The position numbers and the translations under genes are program-made. Shown here in pieces: positions 36,821 to 45,646 of a DNA stretch of 64,000 bases. How positions within the stretch are numbered: position 1 is the stretch's first letter; every line of letters begins with the position of its first letter. Below the pieces are notes generated by a model. It searched no databases. It was not told where the DNA came from and was given only the letters and a program-made list of their open reading frames with translations. This DNA is from Tolypothrix brevis GSE-NOS-MK-07-07A (lineage in GTDB: Bacteria; Cyanobacteriota; Cyanobacteriia; Cyanobacteriales; Nostocaceae), in assembly GCA_019358985.1 (NCBI GenBank), contig JAHHIJ010000003.1:186001-250000 (forward strand), read 5' to 3'.

Positions 36821-39800
36821 TTACTGGGTTAAGGTAGCGATCGCCTCTCGAAACTTTTGCCAGATGAAACCACCAAAGGAATTAGCTGTTGACACACTAG
36901 AAGATTCTGGTTGGCTAGCAGGTTGATCTGGACAGGTTTTATGATAAGGTTGCTCCCCAAAAGCTTCTTGCCACTCTTGCGGAGTTAAATTGCGCCCTGC
37001 TGTGCGACAAGCGATATTGAGCAAGTCATCATTGCTGGTATGCACCCGCCAGAGACGTGCATCACTACTACCACTGAGCAGCCAGCGACTATCAGGGCTA
37101 AAGGCTAAAGACCCAACAGCACTATCATGTCCACGTAGCACAATGGGTGCAGCAGTGGGGTCAGTGGGATTCCATAAACGGATGGTCTGGTCTTCACTGG
37201 AGGTTGCTAGCCATTGGCTATCGGGGCTGAATTCTAGACCAAAAACACGTCCGCGATGTCCAGCCAGCAGATCCGGTTCTTTGGCAAGATTATTCATATC
37301 CTGTAACTTAACTTGAGAATTCCAAGAACCAGCAGCCAACCAGTGACCATCTGGACTGAAGGCAACTTGAACAACACGCCCAACTGGATCAAACTTAATA
37401 ATCTTTGCACTTGCTGAGGGGTTGCTAGATGTGAGATCCCACAGTTTAGCTGTACCGTCCCAGCTTGCTGTTGCTACCCACTTACTATTAGGACTCAATG
37501 CTACATCTGAAACGACATCGCAGTGAGCAGATAGAGAAATGGGATTGGGATTAGGATTCTTTTTGGTTAAATCCCAAACCAAGGTATTTCTGTCACTGCA
37601 ACCCGCTATATTACCACCAGTAACCAACCGACGCTCATCTGGGCTAAAAGCAAGCGATCGCACTCCATAGTTTTGCGTGTTTAGCACAAAGCTTGGCTCA
37701 GTTGGTAGACTGGGCTTTTTCATGTCCCATAATCGCACGGTTCCGTCGTAGCTGCCGGCGGCTAACCACCTACCAGTAGAACTGAATGCCATACTCCAGA
37801 AACTTGGTCCTTCGAGGATATGTGGCTGTGCAGTAGGATTGGTCATATCCCACAACCGCACAGTCCTATCAGGTCCAGTTGAAGCTAACCATTGCTGATT
37901 GGGGCTGAAAGCCAGACTGTAGATATCAGATGTGTGTCCGGCTAGCGAGATGAGTGGACGCAGCAGATCAGTGGTGTTCCACAGTCGAATGATTTTGTTG
38001 CGGCGGCTAGCACTTGCTATCCACTTGCCATCAGGGCTGATTGCAACTGCCGATACCCTATCTTTATCTTTAATCCCCGGCAGAACAATTGGGTCATTCA
38101 AAACGTTGGCAACTTTCCAAAGTCGGGCTTGAGTATCTTCGCTAGCAGTCGCTAACCATTGCCCATCCGCATCAAAGGTAATGGTATTAACCCATCCTTC
38201 ATGTCCTTGGAGAACTACAGGTGGAACAGATAAGTCGTTAATGTCCCATAATTTAGCTGTGCCGTCTCTACTGGCAGTTGCTAACCATTTGCCATTGGGA
38301 CTGAATTTGACTGCATCGACTGTAGCTTTGTGTCCCCCCAAAACAACGCGACAGACAGGATAATCTTCATCAGTTTGACAGGTGGAGGATTTAGTCTGTG
38401 AGGGCTTCAGGCTTTGCATATCCCACAGTTTCACATTTGCGTCTATGCTACCTGTGGCTAACCAGCGACTATCTAGGCTAAAGGCGATCGCGGTAATCCA
38501 TTGATCGTGTCTGCCTATAATTACAGATGAAGTATCAGCCAAATTCTTCGATTTTAAATCCCACACTTGCACAGAGTAGGATATACCAGCTGCCAAACGC
38601 TTTTCATCAGGACTGAAGGCAAGCCCCCGAATATTATCTTCATCACTATATTTTTTAGCCTTTAAAATGATGGGTTTGGCAGAAGAGCTAATCGCTGCCA
38701 TATCCCACAGTCGTACATCAATGTCAGTTTCATTGGTATATGCTCCACCTGTAGCCAACCATCGCCCAGAAGGACTGAAAACGATGTACCCAATCGAAGC
38801 ATTGTGTCCCTGTAGCAGTATATGTCTGGAGGCAGGCACTTGAGTTGTCAAATCCCAAAGTCTGATGGTAGTGTCTCCACCTGCTGTAGCCAGCCATTTA
38901 CTGTCAGGACTAAATGATAGTGCGTTTATTGCATCGGGAGATATCTGGTCTTTTGAATTCGCGTGCCCTTCCAGGATTAGCGGTTTGGTGGCAAAGTTGG
39001 GTGCAGTGAGATTCCAAAGTTGAATCTTGGTATTTTTACCGATCGCCCCTAACCATTTGCCATCGGGACTAATAGCAACAGTTTTTACCTCACCTATACT
39101 TCCCTGTAAAATAATCGCGGGTTTATCAGGATTGAGCTTATCCCATAAACGCACCGTTCCATCTTTGCTTCCTGTCGCCAACCAATTTCCTTTTGAGCTA
39201 AAAGCCACAGTAACCACTGGTTTCTCATGCCCAATCAACGGAGTACCGCCAATTTCACCTAGCAATCGACGCAACAACCCCCCCGCTTCTGTACGCCGGA
39301 AAATATCTTTACCTGTTTTGAGAGATTCAACTGCATCTGTTTTGAGAGATTCAACTGCAAATAAAAGGCTGCGTTGCGGAAATACGTCACGCAATGCTAA
39401 AGCCTGTCCTGCTAAGGTTTGAACTAATTTTGCTTTGTCAGCAATTTGGCGTTGTTTTGCTTCAGCTTTTTGAGCTGTTTCTGCCTGTTGTCGGCGTTCT
39501 TCGGCAGTTTTTCTGGCATCTACTGCAATTTGGCGTTGTTTTGCTTCGGCTATTTGGGCTGTTTCTGCCTGTTGTCGGCGTTGTTCAGCAGTTTTTCTGG
39601 CATCTACTGCAATTTGGCGTTGTTTTGCTTCAGCTATTTGGGCTGTTTCTGCCTGTTGTCGGCGTTCTTCGGCAGTTTTTCTGGCATCTACTGCAATTTG
39701 GCGTTGTTTTGCTTCAGCTATTTGGGCTGTTTCTGCCTGTTGTCGGCGTTCTTCGGCAGTTTTTCTGGCATCTACTGCAATTTGGCGTTGTTGTGCTTCT

Positions 39801-41176
39801 TGTTGTTGAGCGACTTCCGCTTTTTTCTTAGCTGCTTCCGCTTCTTGCTGACGTTTTTGGGCTAACTTTTGGGCTGCTTCGGCATTTTTTCTCTGCTGTT
39901 CTGCTATGAGGCGTTGTTCTTCTGCAATTTGACGTTGCTGATGTGCTTTTTTTGCATTCTGTTCGGCGATCGCTTTTTGTTGTTCTGCTTCCTGAGCTTT
40001 CCACCAACCAAATCCAGCCAAAGGTACTGAGGAAAATAAAATCAATCCAATCAAGACTACAGCCGCACGTTGTAGTCGTTTGGTCCAGTTAACAGGTAAA
40101 TGATTGCCAATCCAGGTATTATTAAATACTTGCCGATAAATAGCATTGCGAATTTTTAAGGTTTTGCCTTCACGCTTGACGACACCAGAAAGCTTCAGGT
40201 GAGATTTGACAAGGGACTGCTCCTCATCAATAACCGAATGGCGATCGCGCCACACTTGTTGATAAATACTGAGAACACTGATAATATCGGGCGCACGCTT
40301 AGTTAACATATCCCGCACAAATTGTAAGTTATTGTCTTGCTCGCTGGCATTGCCCAAGAACGTGCTGCCCACAACGCGATCAACCTCGACTTCCGACCAA
40401 TCGACTTGATTGCGATCGGCGAGAATGCGACAAAGACGCTGACTTAAATACGGATGTCCTCCTGTCCACTTCAACACCCATCGCAACACATTTTGTCCAG
40501 TCTCAATGGGTAATCCTAAGCCTGCGGCTAGGGGTTGCGCTTCCTCGAAGGTAAAATCTGTCAAATCTACCCGTTGTCCGATATTGAAGGGTGTACGCTT
40601 CGGATCGCGGATTAAATCGCCTGGTGTGGCTACACCAATCAAAACAAAAGAAAGGCGGCGGAATTCGGTATTTGTAGCCCGGGCGACGTGGAAATAACGA
40701 ATCGTTGCGTAAAAATCATCAGTGAAATCCAGGCTGAGGGTAGTGTCAATTTCATCAACAAAAATTACTACGGGAGCGGCGACTTCAATCAGCAAGACAT
40801 TCTGAAAAAACAGATTTAGCCGCTGGGTGACGCCCAAATGGTTATGCGTCTGCCACCACTGATTGACATCGGTATCTAGTATCAGTTGATTTGCAATCTC
40901 ATTGAGCAATCCTTGATACCATTGTTCAGCAGTTAAGTTGACACCTAAATTTCCGCTGATATCGATAATCACACATTGGACGCCTTGCTCTATCAACTGT
41001 TCTGCTGTCCGGATCATCAAGCTGGATTTTCCCAACTGGCGGGGAGTGAGGACGTATGCAAAGGTAGCATCACGACACAGTGCTAGTAGTTCTGCATCTG
41101 CCTGTCGAGGAATATACAACCCTCGTTCATTTGCCTGGACAGTACCGCCAACGGTGTAAATGGTAGGTTCAGCCAT
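36821..41176 (-). CDS. STAND-type (AAA_35-like) ATPase with coiled coil and WD40 repeats
   Basis: The 1451-residue protein has an N-terminal ATPase (about 1-360, TPRQLGKSSLM P-loop at about 44-54 and VIFVDEID Walker B), one membrane span at about 375-400 (AAVVLIGLILFSSVPLAGFGW), a 200-residue charged coiled coil including four 28-residue repeats (QIAVDARKTAEERRQQAETA), and about 16 WD40 units ending in xxLWD. Such proteins are membrane-attached signalling sensors in cyanobacteria; propellers would bind a trigger. ATG at 41176 overlaps the stop of the upstream CHAT-TIR gene by 8 bp (ATGGCTGA), so the two are coupled. Its ATPase is related to that of the partner. Confidence 0.9.
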   Translation of the reverse strand: MAEPTIYTVGGTVQANERGLYIPRQADAELLALCRDATFAYVLTPRQLGKSSLMIRTAEQLIEQGVQCVIIDISGNLGVNLTAEQWYQGLLNEIANQLILDTDVNQWWQTHNHLGVTQRLNLFFQNVLLIEVAAPVVIFVDEIDTTLSLDFTDDFYATIRYFHVARATNTEFRRLSFVLIGVATPGDLIRDPKRTPFNIGQRVDLTDFTFEEAQPLAAGLGLPIETGQNVLRWVLKWTGGHPYLSQRLCRILADRNQVDWSEVEVDRVVGSTFLGNASEQDNNLQFVRDMLTKRAPDIISVLSIYQQVWRDRHSVIDEEQSLVKSHLKLSGVVKREGKTLKIRNAIYRQVFNNTWIGNHLPVNWTKRLQRAAVVLIGLILFSSVPLAGFGWWKAQEAEQQKAIAEQNAKKAHQQRQIAEEQRLIAEQQRKNAEAAQKLAQKRQQEAEAAKKKAEVAQQQEAQQRQIAVDARKTAEERRQQAETAQIAEAKQRQIAVDARKTAEERRQQAETAQIAEAKQRQIAVDARKTAEQRRQQAETAQIAEAKQRQIAVDARKTAEERRQQAETAQKAEAKQRQIADKAKLVQTLAGQALALRDVFPQRSLLFAVESLKTDAVESLKTGKDIFRRTEAGGLLRRLLGEIGGTPLIGHEKPVVTVAFSSKGNWLATGSKDGTVRLWDKLNPDKPAIILQGSIGEVKTVAISPDGKWLGAIGKNTKIQLWNLTAPNFATKPLILEGHANSKDQISPDAINALSFSPDSKWLATAGGDTTIRLWDLTTQVPASRHILLQGHNASIGYIVFSPSGRWLATGGAYTNETDIDVRLWDMAAISSSAKPIILKAKKYSDEDNIRGLAFSPDEKRLAAGISYSVQVWDLKSKNLADTSSVIIGRHDQWITAIAFSLDSRWLATGSIDANVKLWDMQSLKPSQTKSSTCQTDEDYPVCRVVLGGHKATVDAVKFSPNGKWLATASRDGTAKLWDINDLSVPPVVLQGHEGWVNTITFDADGQWLATASEDTQARLWKVANVLNDPIVLPGIKDKDRVSAVAISPDGKWIASASRRNKIIRLWNTTDLLRPLISLAGHTSDIYSLAFSPNQQWLASTGPDRTVRLWDMTNPTAQPHILEGPSFWSMAFSSTGRWLAAGSYDGTVRLWDMKKPSLPTEPSFVLNTQNYGVRSLAFSPDERRLVTGGNIAGCSDRNTLVWDLTKKNPNPNPISLSAHCDVVSDVALSPNSKWVATASWDGTAKLWDLTSSNPSASAKIIKFDPVGRVVQVAFSPDGHWLAAGSWNSQVKLQDMNNLAKEPDLLAGHRGRVFGLEFSPDSQWLATSSEDQTIRLWNPTDPTAAPIVLRGHDSAVGSLAFSPDSRWLLSGSSDARLWRVHTSNDDLLNIACRTAGRNLTPQEWQEAFGEQPYHKTCPDQPASQPESSSVSTANSFGGFIWQKFREAIATLTQ
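39441..39792. repeat. Four 84-bp direct repeats in the WD40 gene
   Basis: The unit start GCAATTTGGCGTTG recurs at 39441, 39525, 39609, 39693 and (partly) 39777, spaced exactly 84 bp. The units are nearly identical and encode the 28-residue coiled-coil repeat. This length should be prone to copy-number change. Confidence 0.95.
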
Positions 41177-43313
41177 GCAGATGCTCCCGGAAGTAGTTGG
41201 CATAAAGTTGACAGCGCGGTATAATTACCTGACCTTCACGCCGGACTAAACCAGCTGCACTCAATAATCGGGCAATCCGCTCATCTGGACAGGTATTGTT
41301 GTGAATTGCTTGGAAAAATCCTTGCACCAGGTCTTTTTTTTCGTAGATGCGGAATAGGTGATAGCGCAGGTGATCGCCAAAGGGACCGCGATCGCTGATT
41401 GCTTGAGCAAACAGTTCCTCTACTGAAATCTGCTGGCTAGCAACTAAATACAGCGATCGCCGCACTAAATAAGGATGACCATGCAATAACCCCATCAACT
41501 GGCTTGCTTGCAACTGCGTCAAGGGTAAACCATGCCTGTGATTGAGATCGGCAACTTGTTCTGGTGTAAAGTCGTCAAGCAGGAGGACTTCGCCTACATT
41601 GAAGGGCGATTGATTCAGGTTGGCAATTAGATGATAGGGTTCGGTAGCAGTCACCAGCGCCAAGTCAAATTGTTTCCAGATCCGCTTAGTAGGTAAAGCG
41701 CGGTTATTGTGCCAACTGCGTAACATCCCAAAAAAGTCGGAACGAAACTCAGCATCAAACATCCGATCCACTTCATCCATTGCTAGCAGCAAGGAACCAC
41801 CGAGTTCTTTAAGCAGATAGGATTCCATATAGCGGTTGCAACGCTGATTGTTACCCACAGCTTGTTGCCATAATTCTTCAGTTCGATTAGGTATTCCCAG
41901 TTGTTCGGTTAAAACCGTACAAAATTGCTGATAAAAAATATCTGCATTGGTAAGGGTATTTTGATCAAATAATTGAAAATCCAAGAACGCCACGTGCTTT
42001 CCGACTTTCATCGCTGCATCGATCACCCGGATCAACAACGAACTTTTGCCCATTTGCCGCGGTCCTTTGATTGTTAAAGTGACTCCTCGTCGCCCGATTG
42101 TGGCGATCGCGATCGCATCTTGGGGGCGCTCGATGTAAAATTCCGACTCTGAGTCCATTGTCCCTTCTGGCATCTCCAGAGGTACTGGTTGAGCAGACGG
42201 AGATGGGCGCGGTAAAGATGCTTGTGGAGAAATTTGCAGCAAGTCGGCTTTAGACTGTTCTGTACTGATGGAAAGAGTATCACCTGCGATCGCCCGTCTT
42301 AACTCTTCAATCAAGTCGCCTGTATCTTCATTTCCTTCCCACAATGCCCAGTGGATGACGTTGAGATAAACACTCAGTGGATACTGAAACGGTTCTCGAT
42401 AGTCCAGACGTACTGGTAAAATTAGGGGATGTCCACCCTGCTCTTTTGCCAGACGGTATGCTGTGGCAATCTCAAGTTCCACCATTTCGCTGTGAACAGC
42501 TCGTTTTGAGAGAAAAACAATCAAAAAATCTGCCCGACGCAATTCAACTTCAATCCTTTCTGCCCAAGGCGTACCCACCAGCATCGCTTGATCGATGAAC
42601 ACCTCATGTTGTTGACTGAGTGCTTGAAACACCTGTAGCGCTACTGTTTCATCAGGTTCAGCGTTGCGTTTGTAGCTGATGAAAATGCGACTTTGCGGCG
42701 TTGTCAGCACTTTTTGGGCAGCTTGGGGAAAAGATGACCGTTTCTTGAGTATTGGTGTTGCTGACTCTGGAATACTCTCGAAGTCGATGGCAATACAACC
42801 CAATTCAAAAGCATCTTCTAGCGATCGCCCAGCACCCAATCCATCATAAAAGCCAACGGCAAATTTAATTGCGGCGCGATCGCCAATTGCCTGGTTCATC
42901 CCAACTACATAATCAATGTGTTGACAAATTGCTTCTGCTTGCACCTCGCTATAGCAAGCATTTAATAATACACACTCAACTTTATTTTGGAAAAGCCTGA
43001 ACAACCGCGCTAAAGATTGAGCGCTAACTAATTGCATCTTTCCCGCGCCGTCTTCCAGAATTAATCCTTGAGTACCTGCCCCATGTCCCGAAAAATGTAC
43101 AATTTGTGGCTCATGGTCCAACAATGCCCGTTGCAAATCATTAGGGCGTACCGCCCACCGGGAGATAATTTCAAACTGATCTCGGCTGCGTGACCGTTCT
43201 AAGCCTGTTTGAATTTCTCGTACCTCTTCATTTAGGCGTAAATTATCAGTGTCTTTGGGATTGGCTGTGAGAATCAGGATCTTTTTCACGGGGTGAGATT
43301 GAGGGCATGACAA
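41169..43313 (-). CDS. CHAT-TIR-STAND (AAA_35) fusion protein
   Basis: The 714-residue protein joins three signalling modules. Residues 10-190 are a CHAT caspase-like protease with His77 (VHFSGHGAG) and Cys120 (VLLNACYSE). Residues 207-345 are a TIR domain (SRIFISYKRNAEPDE, then ADFLIVFLSK and HSEMVELEI with a candidate catalytic Glu281). Residues 395-714 are a STAND-like ATPase (GPRQMGKSS at 417-425, LLLAMDEVD Walker B). TIR domains can cleave NAD+ and CHAT can activate downstream targets by cleavage; here they share one nucleotide switch. It is followed, with 8-bp overlap, by the WD40 ATPase gene. The cassette is IR-bounded. Confidence 0.92.
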   Translation of the reverse strand: MSCPQSHPVKKILILTANPKDTDNLRLNEEVREIQTGLERSRSRDQFEIISRWAVRPNDLQRALLDHEPQIVHFSGHGAGTQGLILEDGAGKMQLVSAQSLARLFRLFQNKVECVLLNACYSEVQAEAICQHIDYVVGMNQAIGDRAAIKFAVGFYDGLGAGRSLEDAFELGCIAIDFESIPESATPILKKRSSFPQAAQKVLTTPQSRIFISYKRNAEPDETVALQVFQALSQQHEVFIDQAMLVGTPWAERIEVELRRADFLIVFLSKRAVHSEMVELEIATAYRLAKEQGGHPLILPVRLDYREPFQYPLSVYLNVIHWALWEGNEDTGDLIEELRRAIAGDTLSISTEQSKADLLQISPQASLPRPSPSAQPVPLEMPEGTMDSESEFYIERPQDAIAIATIGRRGVTLTIKGPRQMGKSSLLIRVIDAAMKVGKHVAFLDFQLFDQNTLTNADIFYQQFCTVLTEQLGIPNRTEELWQQAVGNNQRCNRYMESYLLKELGGSLLLAMDEVDRMFDAEFRSDFFGMLRSWHNNRALPTKRIWKQFDLALVTATEPYHLIANLNQSPFNVGEVLLLDDFTPEQVADLNHRHGLPLTQLQASQLMGLLHGHPYLVRRSLYLVASQQISVEELFAQAISDRGPFGDHLRYHLFRIYEKKDLVQGFFQAIHNNTCPDERIARLLSAAGLVRREGQVIIPRCQLYANYFREHLHG

Positions 43314-43349
43314 TTTACAAAGAATATATTTTATATTAATCCTTTCTGG

Positions 43350-43382
43350 GCAAGCTTTTTGAGGCTTAACGGGAAAAGTCAG
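43350..43382. repeat. Right 33-bp inverted repeat of the CHAT-TIR/WD40 cassette
   Basis: Begins GCAAGCTTTTTGAGGCTTAA and ends GGGAAAAGTCAG. It matches the reverse complement of 36753-36785 at 32 of 33 positions and ends 37 bp upstream of the CHAT-TIR start codon. Confidence 0.93.
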
Positions 43383-43531
43383 GATTAGGGAAAGATGGAA
43401 AGAATAATTTGTGACCTTTTTTGAATTGGAGCGATCGCGCAGCGTCTCTGCTCATAGAAGCGACTTGACCCTTGACTAATGACCAATAGGCAGCCGATGT
43501 TGAAATTAATTATGCGTCACCCAGAACCCTT

Positions 43532-43556
43532 GTAGAGACGTAGCACTGCTACGTCT
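43532..43556. repeat. Palindrome of the GTAGAGACG hairpin family after the TAXI gene
   Basis: GTAGAGACGTAGCACTGCTACG is followed by TCTG instead of TCTC, so the outer stem is slightly shortened. It is 18 bp beyond the TAXI-gene stop and may end that transcript. Confidence 0.7.
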
Positions 43557-43573
43557 GTTTTCCACGCCTATGA

Positions 43574-45169
43574 CTAATGACGTTCGATCGCATCTCTTGT
43601 AGTTTTGTAAGCCTCAATAAAAGTTCGGAAGGATTCTTGAGAAATTTCCTCTAAAATCAGTTTGTCTGCAACTTCCTTGAGAATTTCATCTATCTTCTGT
43701 TGAAGTACATCTTTAGTTTCTTTAGTATCGTGTAGTAATTCAACGATCGCTTTAATATATTTTGCAGAAACTTCTCGTTGCTTATATTCTATTTGTTGCT
43801 CAATAAGTTGTTTTTCGCGTTCTATTGCTTCGCGAGTTGTTTTGTAAGCTTCGTTAAAAGTTCGGAAGGATTCTTGAGAAATGCTCTCCAAAATCAGAGC
43901 ATCAGCAGCTTTCCTAAAAATTTCATCAAGTAACTTTTGGTTTTTTTCAAGGTCGTTTGGACTTGCTTTCATTAAATTAATAGCTGATGCAATATATTCA
44001 TCAGCCTCATTTTTTCGGCTACTTTCTATCCATATTTTCAGTTGTCTAATCCAGGAAACAACGACTACAATAACTGTTAAAATTAAAGCTAGATAGTCTG
44101 CATGTTCTTGCACAAAAGAGGGTTTATCTCGTTCATAAAAAGCAACTGCACCTGGATGAATAGGAGGGATACTACCACTTGTATTACTTGGACGGTCAAT
44201 ACTAGCAATCAAGGGTTTCACCTCAGGATGCTCTTTAGAAATGGCATTGGCTATTTCTTGACGATGCTCAAATATAATGCGAGTAATTTCTTGGATAACA
44301 CTTGCATCTACCGTATCTCTTACTACTAATATTCTTGATACTGCGACTGTTGGTAAGTCTTTGTCAGGTACCGCGAAATTGCCTTTGTATGCTCCTTGAG
44401 GAATTTCGGCGCTTTCAAAAGCAGGATGTTGAATTTTCATCGCTTTTGCCTGTTCAATAGACACCAATCTTCCATCGTAGTCTTTGACAAGCATAGAAAT
44501 ACCTTGGTTCCCTAAAGCGCGAACACGAAACAAAGCATCTACCGTTCTAGATTTAAAATCTTCTTCTGCTTGCTTATCATCGTAATTTTCATTATTACTT
44601 AAACCAGTAACTTTAATATCTAACGTTTTTTTATCTTCTTTTAGTAAACCGTAATGCTGTGCGACTTTATCAAAAGATTTGTATTGTCCTCCTTTAATAG
44701 GTAAAGCAACTCTTTTACCTCTCAAATCAGAGAATTGCTTGATATTTGGATCTCTAACTACTAGCTGAAATAAATCTTTATACAATATAGCCACGGTTCT
44801 AGACGATTGAGCTTTGGTACCAGATATTTCCTCAGAGGCAACGTCTGCTTGAGCTGTTGCTAACTGTGCAGTACCTTCTTGCAATTTTTTGAGGCTTTCT
44901 GCTGTACCCCCAGTAGATATGACTTCAATCTTAATACTGGAATTGCGTTCTACGACCTTTTCAATCGCTTCGCTGATAATATAACTTTCCCCTTCAGGAT
45001 CTCCTGCTGCGAGAGTGAGAGTAGATGACATCAAACCTCGAACTCGGAGGTTGTGATAGGTGGTTAGTGCAACTAAACTTAAGCTGGCAAATCCCAAGCA
45101 AATAAAGATGAATTTGGATAAAGGGTCGAGATTGCGAAAAAAGCTCAGGAAATTGAATTTAACTGTCAT
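43574..45169 (-). CDS. TAXI-family solute-binding protein with C-terminal membrane and coiled-coil part
   Basis: The 531-residue protein starts with a membrane anchor (FIFICLGFASLSLVALTTY) and a TAXI (TRAP-type) binding domain (LTLAAGDPEGESYIISEAIE, then STGGTAESLKKL and GKRVALPIKGG). A second membrane span (about 358-378) follows, and then a cytoplasmic tail with a duplicated 33-residue block (ILESISQESFRTFNEAYKTT and ILEEISQESFRTFIEAYKTT). No TRAP membrane subunits are nearby. The layout suggests a two-span sensor rather than a transporter component; that is inference. Confidence 0.8.
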   Translation of the reverse strand: MTVKFNFLSFFRNLDPLSKFIFICLGFASLSLVALTTYHNLRVRGLMSSTLTLAAGDPEGESYIISEAIEKVVERNSSIKIEVISTGGTAESLKKLQEGTAQLATAQADVASEEISGTKAQSSRTVAILYKDLFQLVVRDPNIKQFSDLRGKRVALPIKGGQYKSFDKVAQHYGLLKEDKKTLDIKVTGLSNNENYDDKQAEEDFKSRTVDALFRVRALGNQGISMLVKDYDGRLVSIEQAKAMKIQHPAFESAEIPQGAYKGNFAVPDKDLPTVAVSRILVVRDTVDASVIQEITRIIFEHRQEIANAISKEHPEVKPLIASIDRPSNTSGSIPPIHPGAVAFYERDKPSFVQEHADYLALILTVIVVVVSWIRQLKIWIESSRKNEADEYIASAINLMKASPNDLEKNQKLLDEIFRKAADALILESISQESFRTFNEAYKTTREAIEREKQLIEQQIEYKQREVSAKYIKAIVELLHDTKETKDVLQQKIDEILKEVADKLILEEISQESFRTFIEAYKTTRDAIERH

Positions 45170-45338
45170 AACTCTAAAATTTTAATCTTTGGCAGAGATT
45201 AATGCACAACGACTCCCGCCGGTAACAGAGTAATGTTCCATTGAGTTGCGTTGTATTTGAGCTACATGAAACAGTTATGGATACAAATCGTAACGACGGC
45301 GTTCCAGACCAAATTTGATTGACTGTAAATTTACACCG

Positions 45339-45420
45339 TTTTTTTAACGCAAAGGGACGCAGAGTAAGCGCAGAGGGACGCAGAGTTTTTCTGAATTTAA
45401 TTCGTTACGAACTTGTGCAA
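45339..45420. repeat. 82-bp dispersed repeat, copy 1
   Basis: Contains TTTAACGCAAAGGGACGCAG, AGTAAGCGCAGAGGGACGCA and ends GAACTTGTGCAA. The copy at 58112-58193 differs at about two positions, both C/T. Confidence 0.85.
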
Positions 45421-45528
45421 AATTGTACTTAGATGCTGTAGTTCGGAGCAACTTGCAAACTCTGATTTTATACAAAGAAGCCCTCGCTGCTCAAAATTTA
45501 TTGGCAACGAGAGCGTCGGATCACGATA

Positions 45529-45614
45529 TACAGCAGATTTGAGGTAAATGAAATACATATATAAAACCCAAAACTTTGTAGAGACGTAGCAGTGCTACGT
45601 CTTTACGTGTATTC
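45529..45614 (+). mobile_element. MITE-like repeat, TACAGCAGATTT family, copy 3
   Basis: Starts TACAGCAGATTTGAGG, includes ATATATAAAACCC and a GTAGAGACGTAGCAGTGCTACG core (45578-45606), ends GTGTATTC. Same layout as 6762-6850 read on the minus strand. Confidence 0.7.
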
Positions 45615-45646
45615 CATTAGAGCGATAGAGTGCTGTAAAGCCTATC

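Larger units (their letters stand above)
45170..45646. other. Intergenic region with two dispersed repeats
   Basis: About 480 bp between two minus-strand genes. Contains an 82-bp dispersed repeat (45339-45420) and a MITE-like element (45529-45614). No gene is visible in the remainder. Confidence 0.6.

Noticed and set aside
39394-39865. Two long overlapping plus-strand frames of 139-145 codons
   Set aside because: They are antisense to the 84-bp repeats of the WD40 gene; the repeated Leu/Phe-rich translation is a by-product of the coiled-coil codons.
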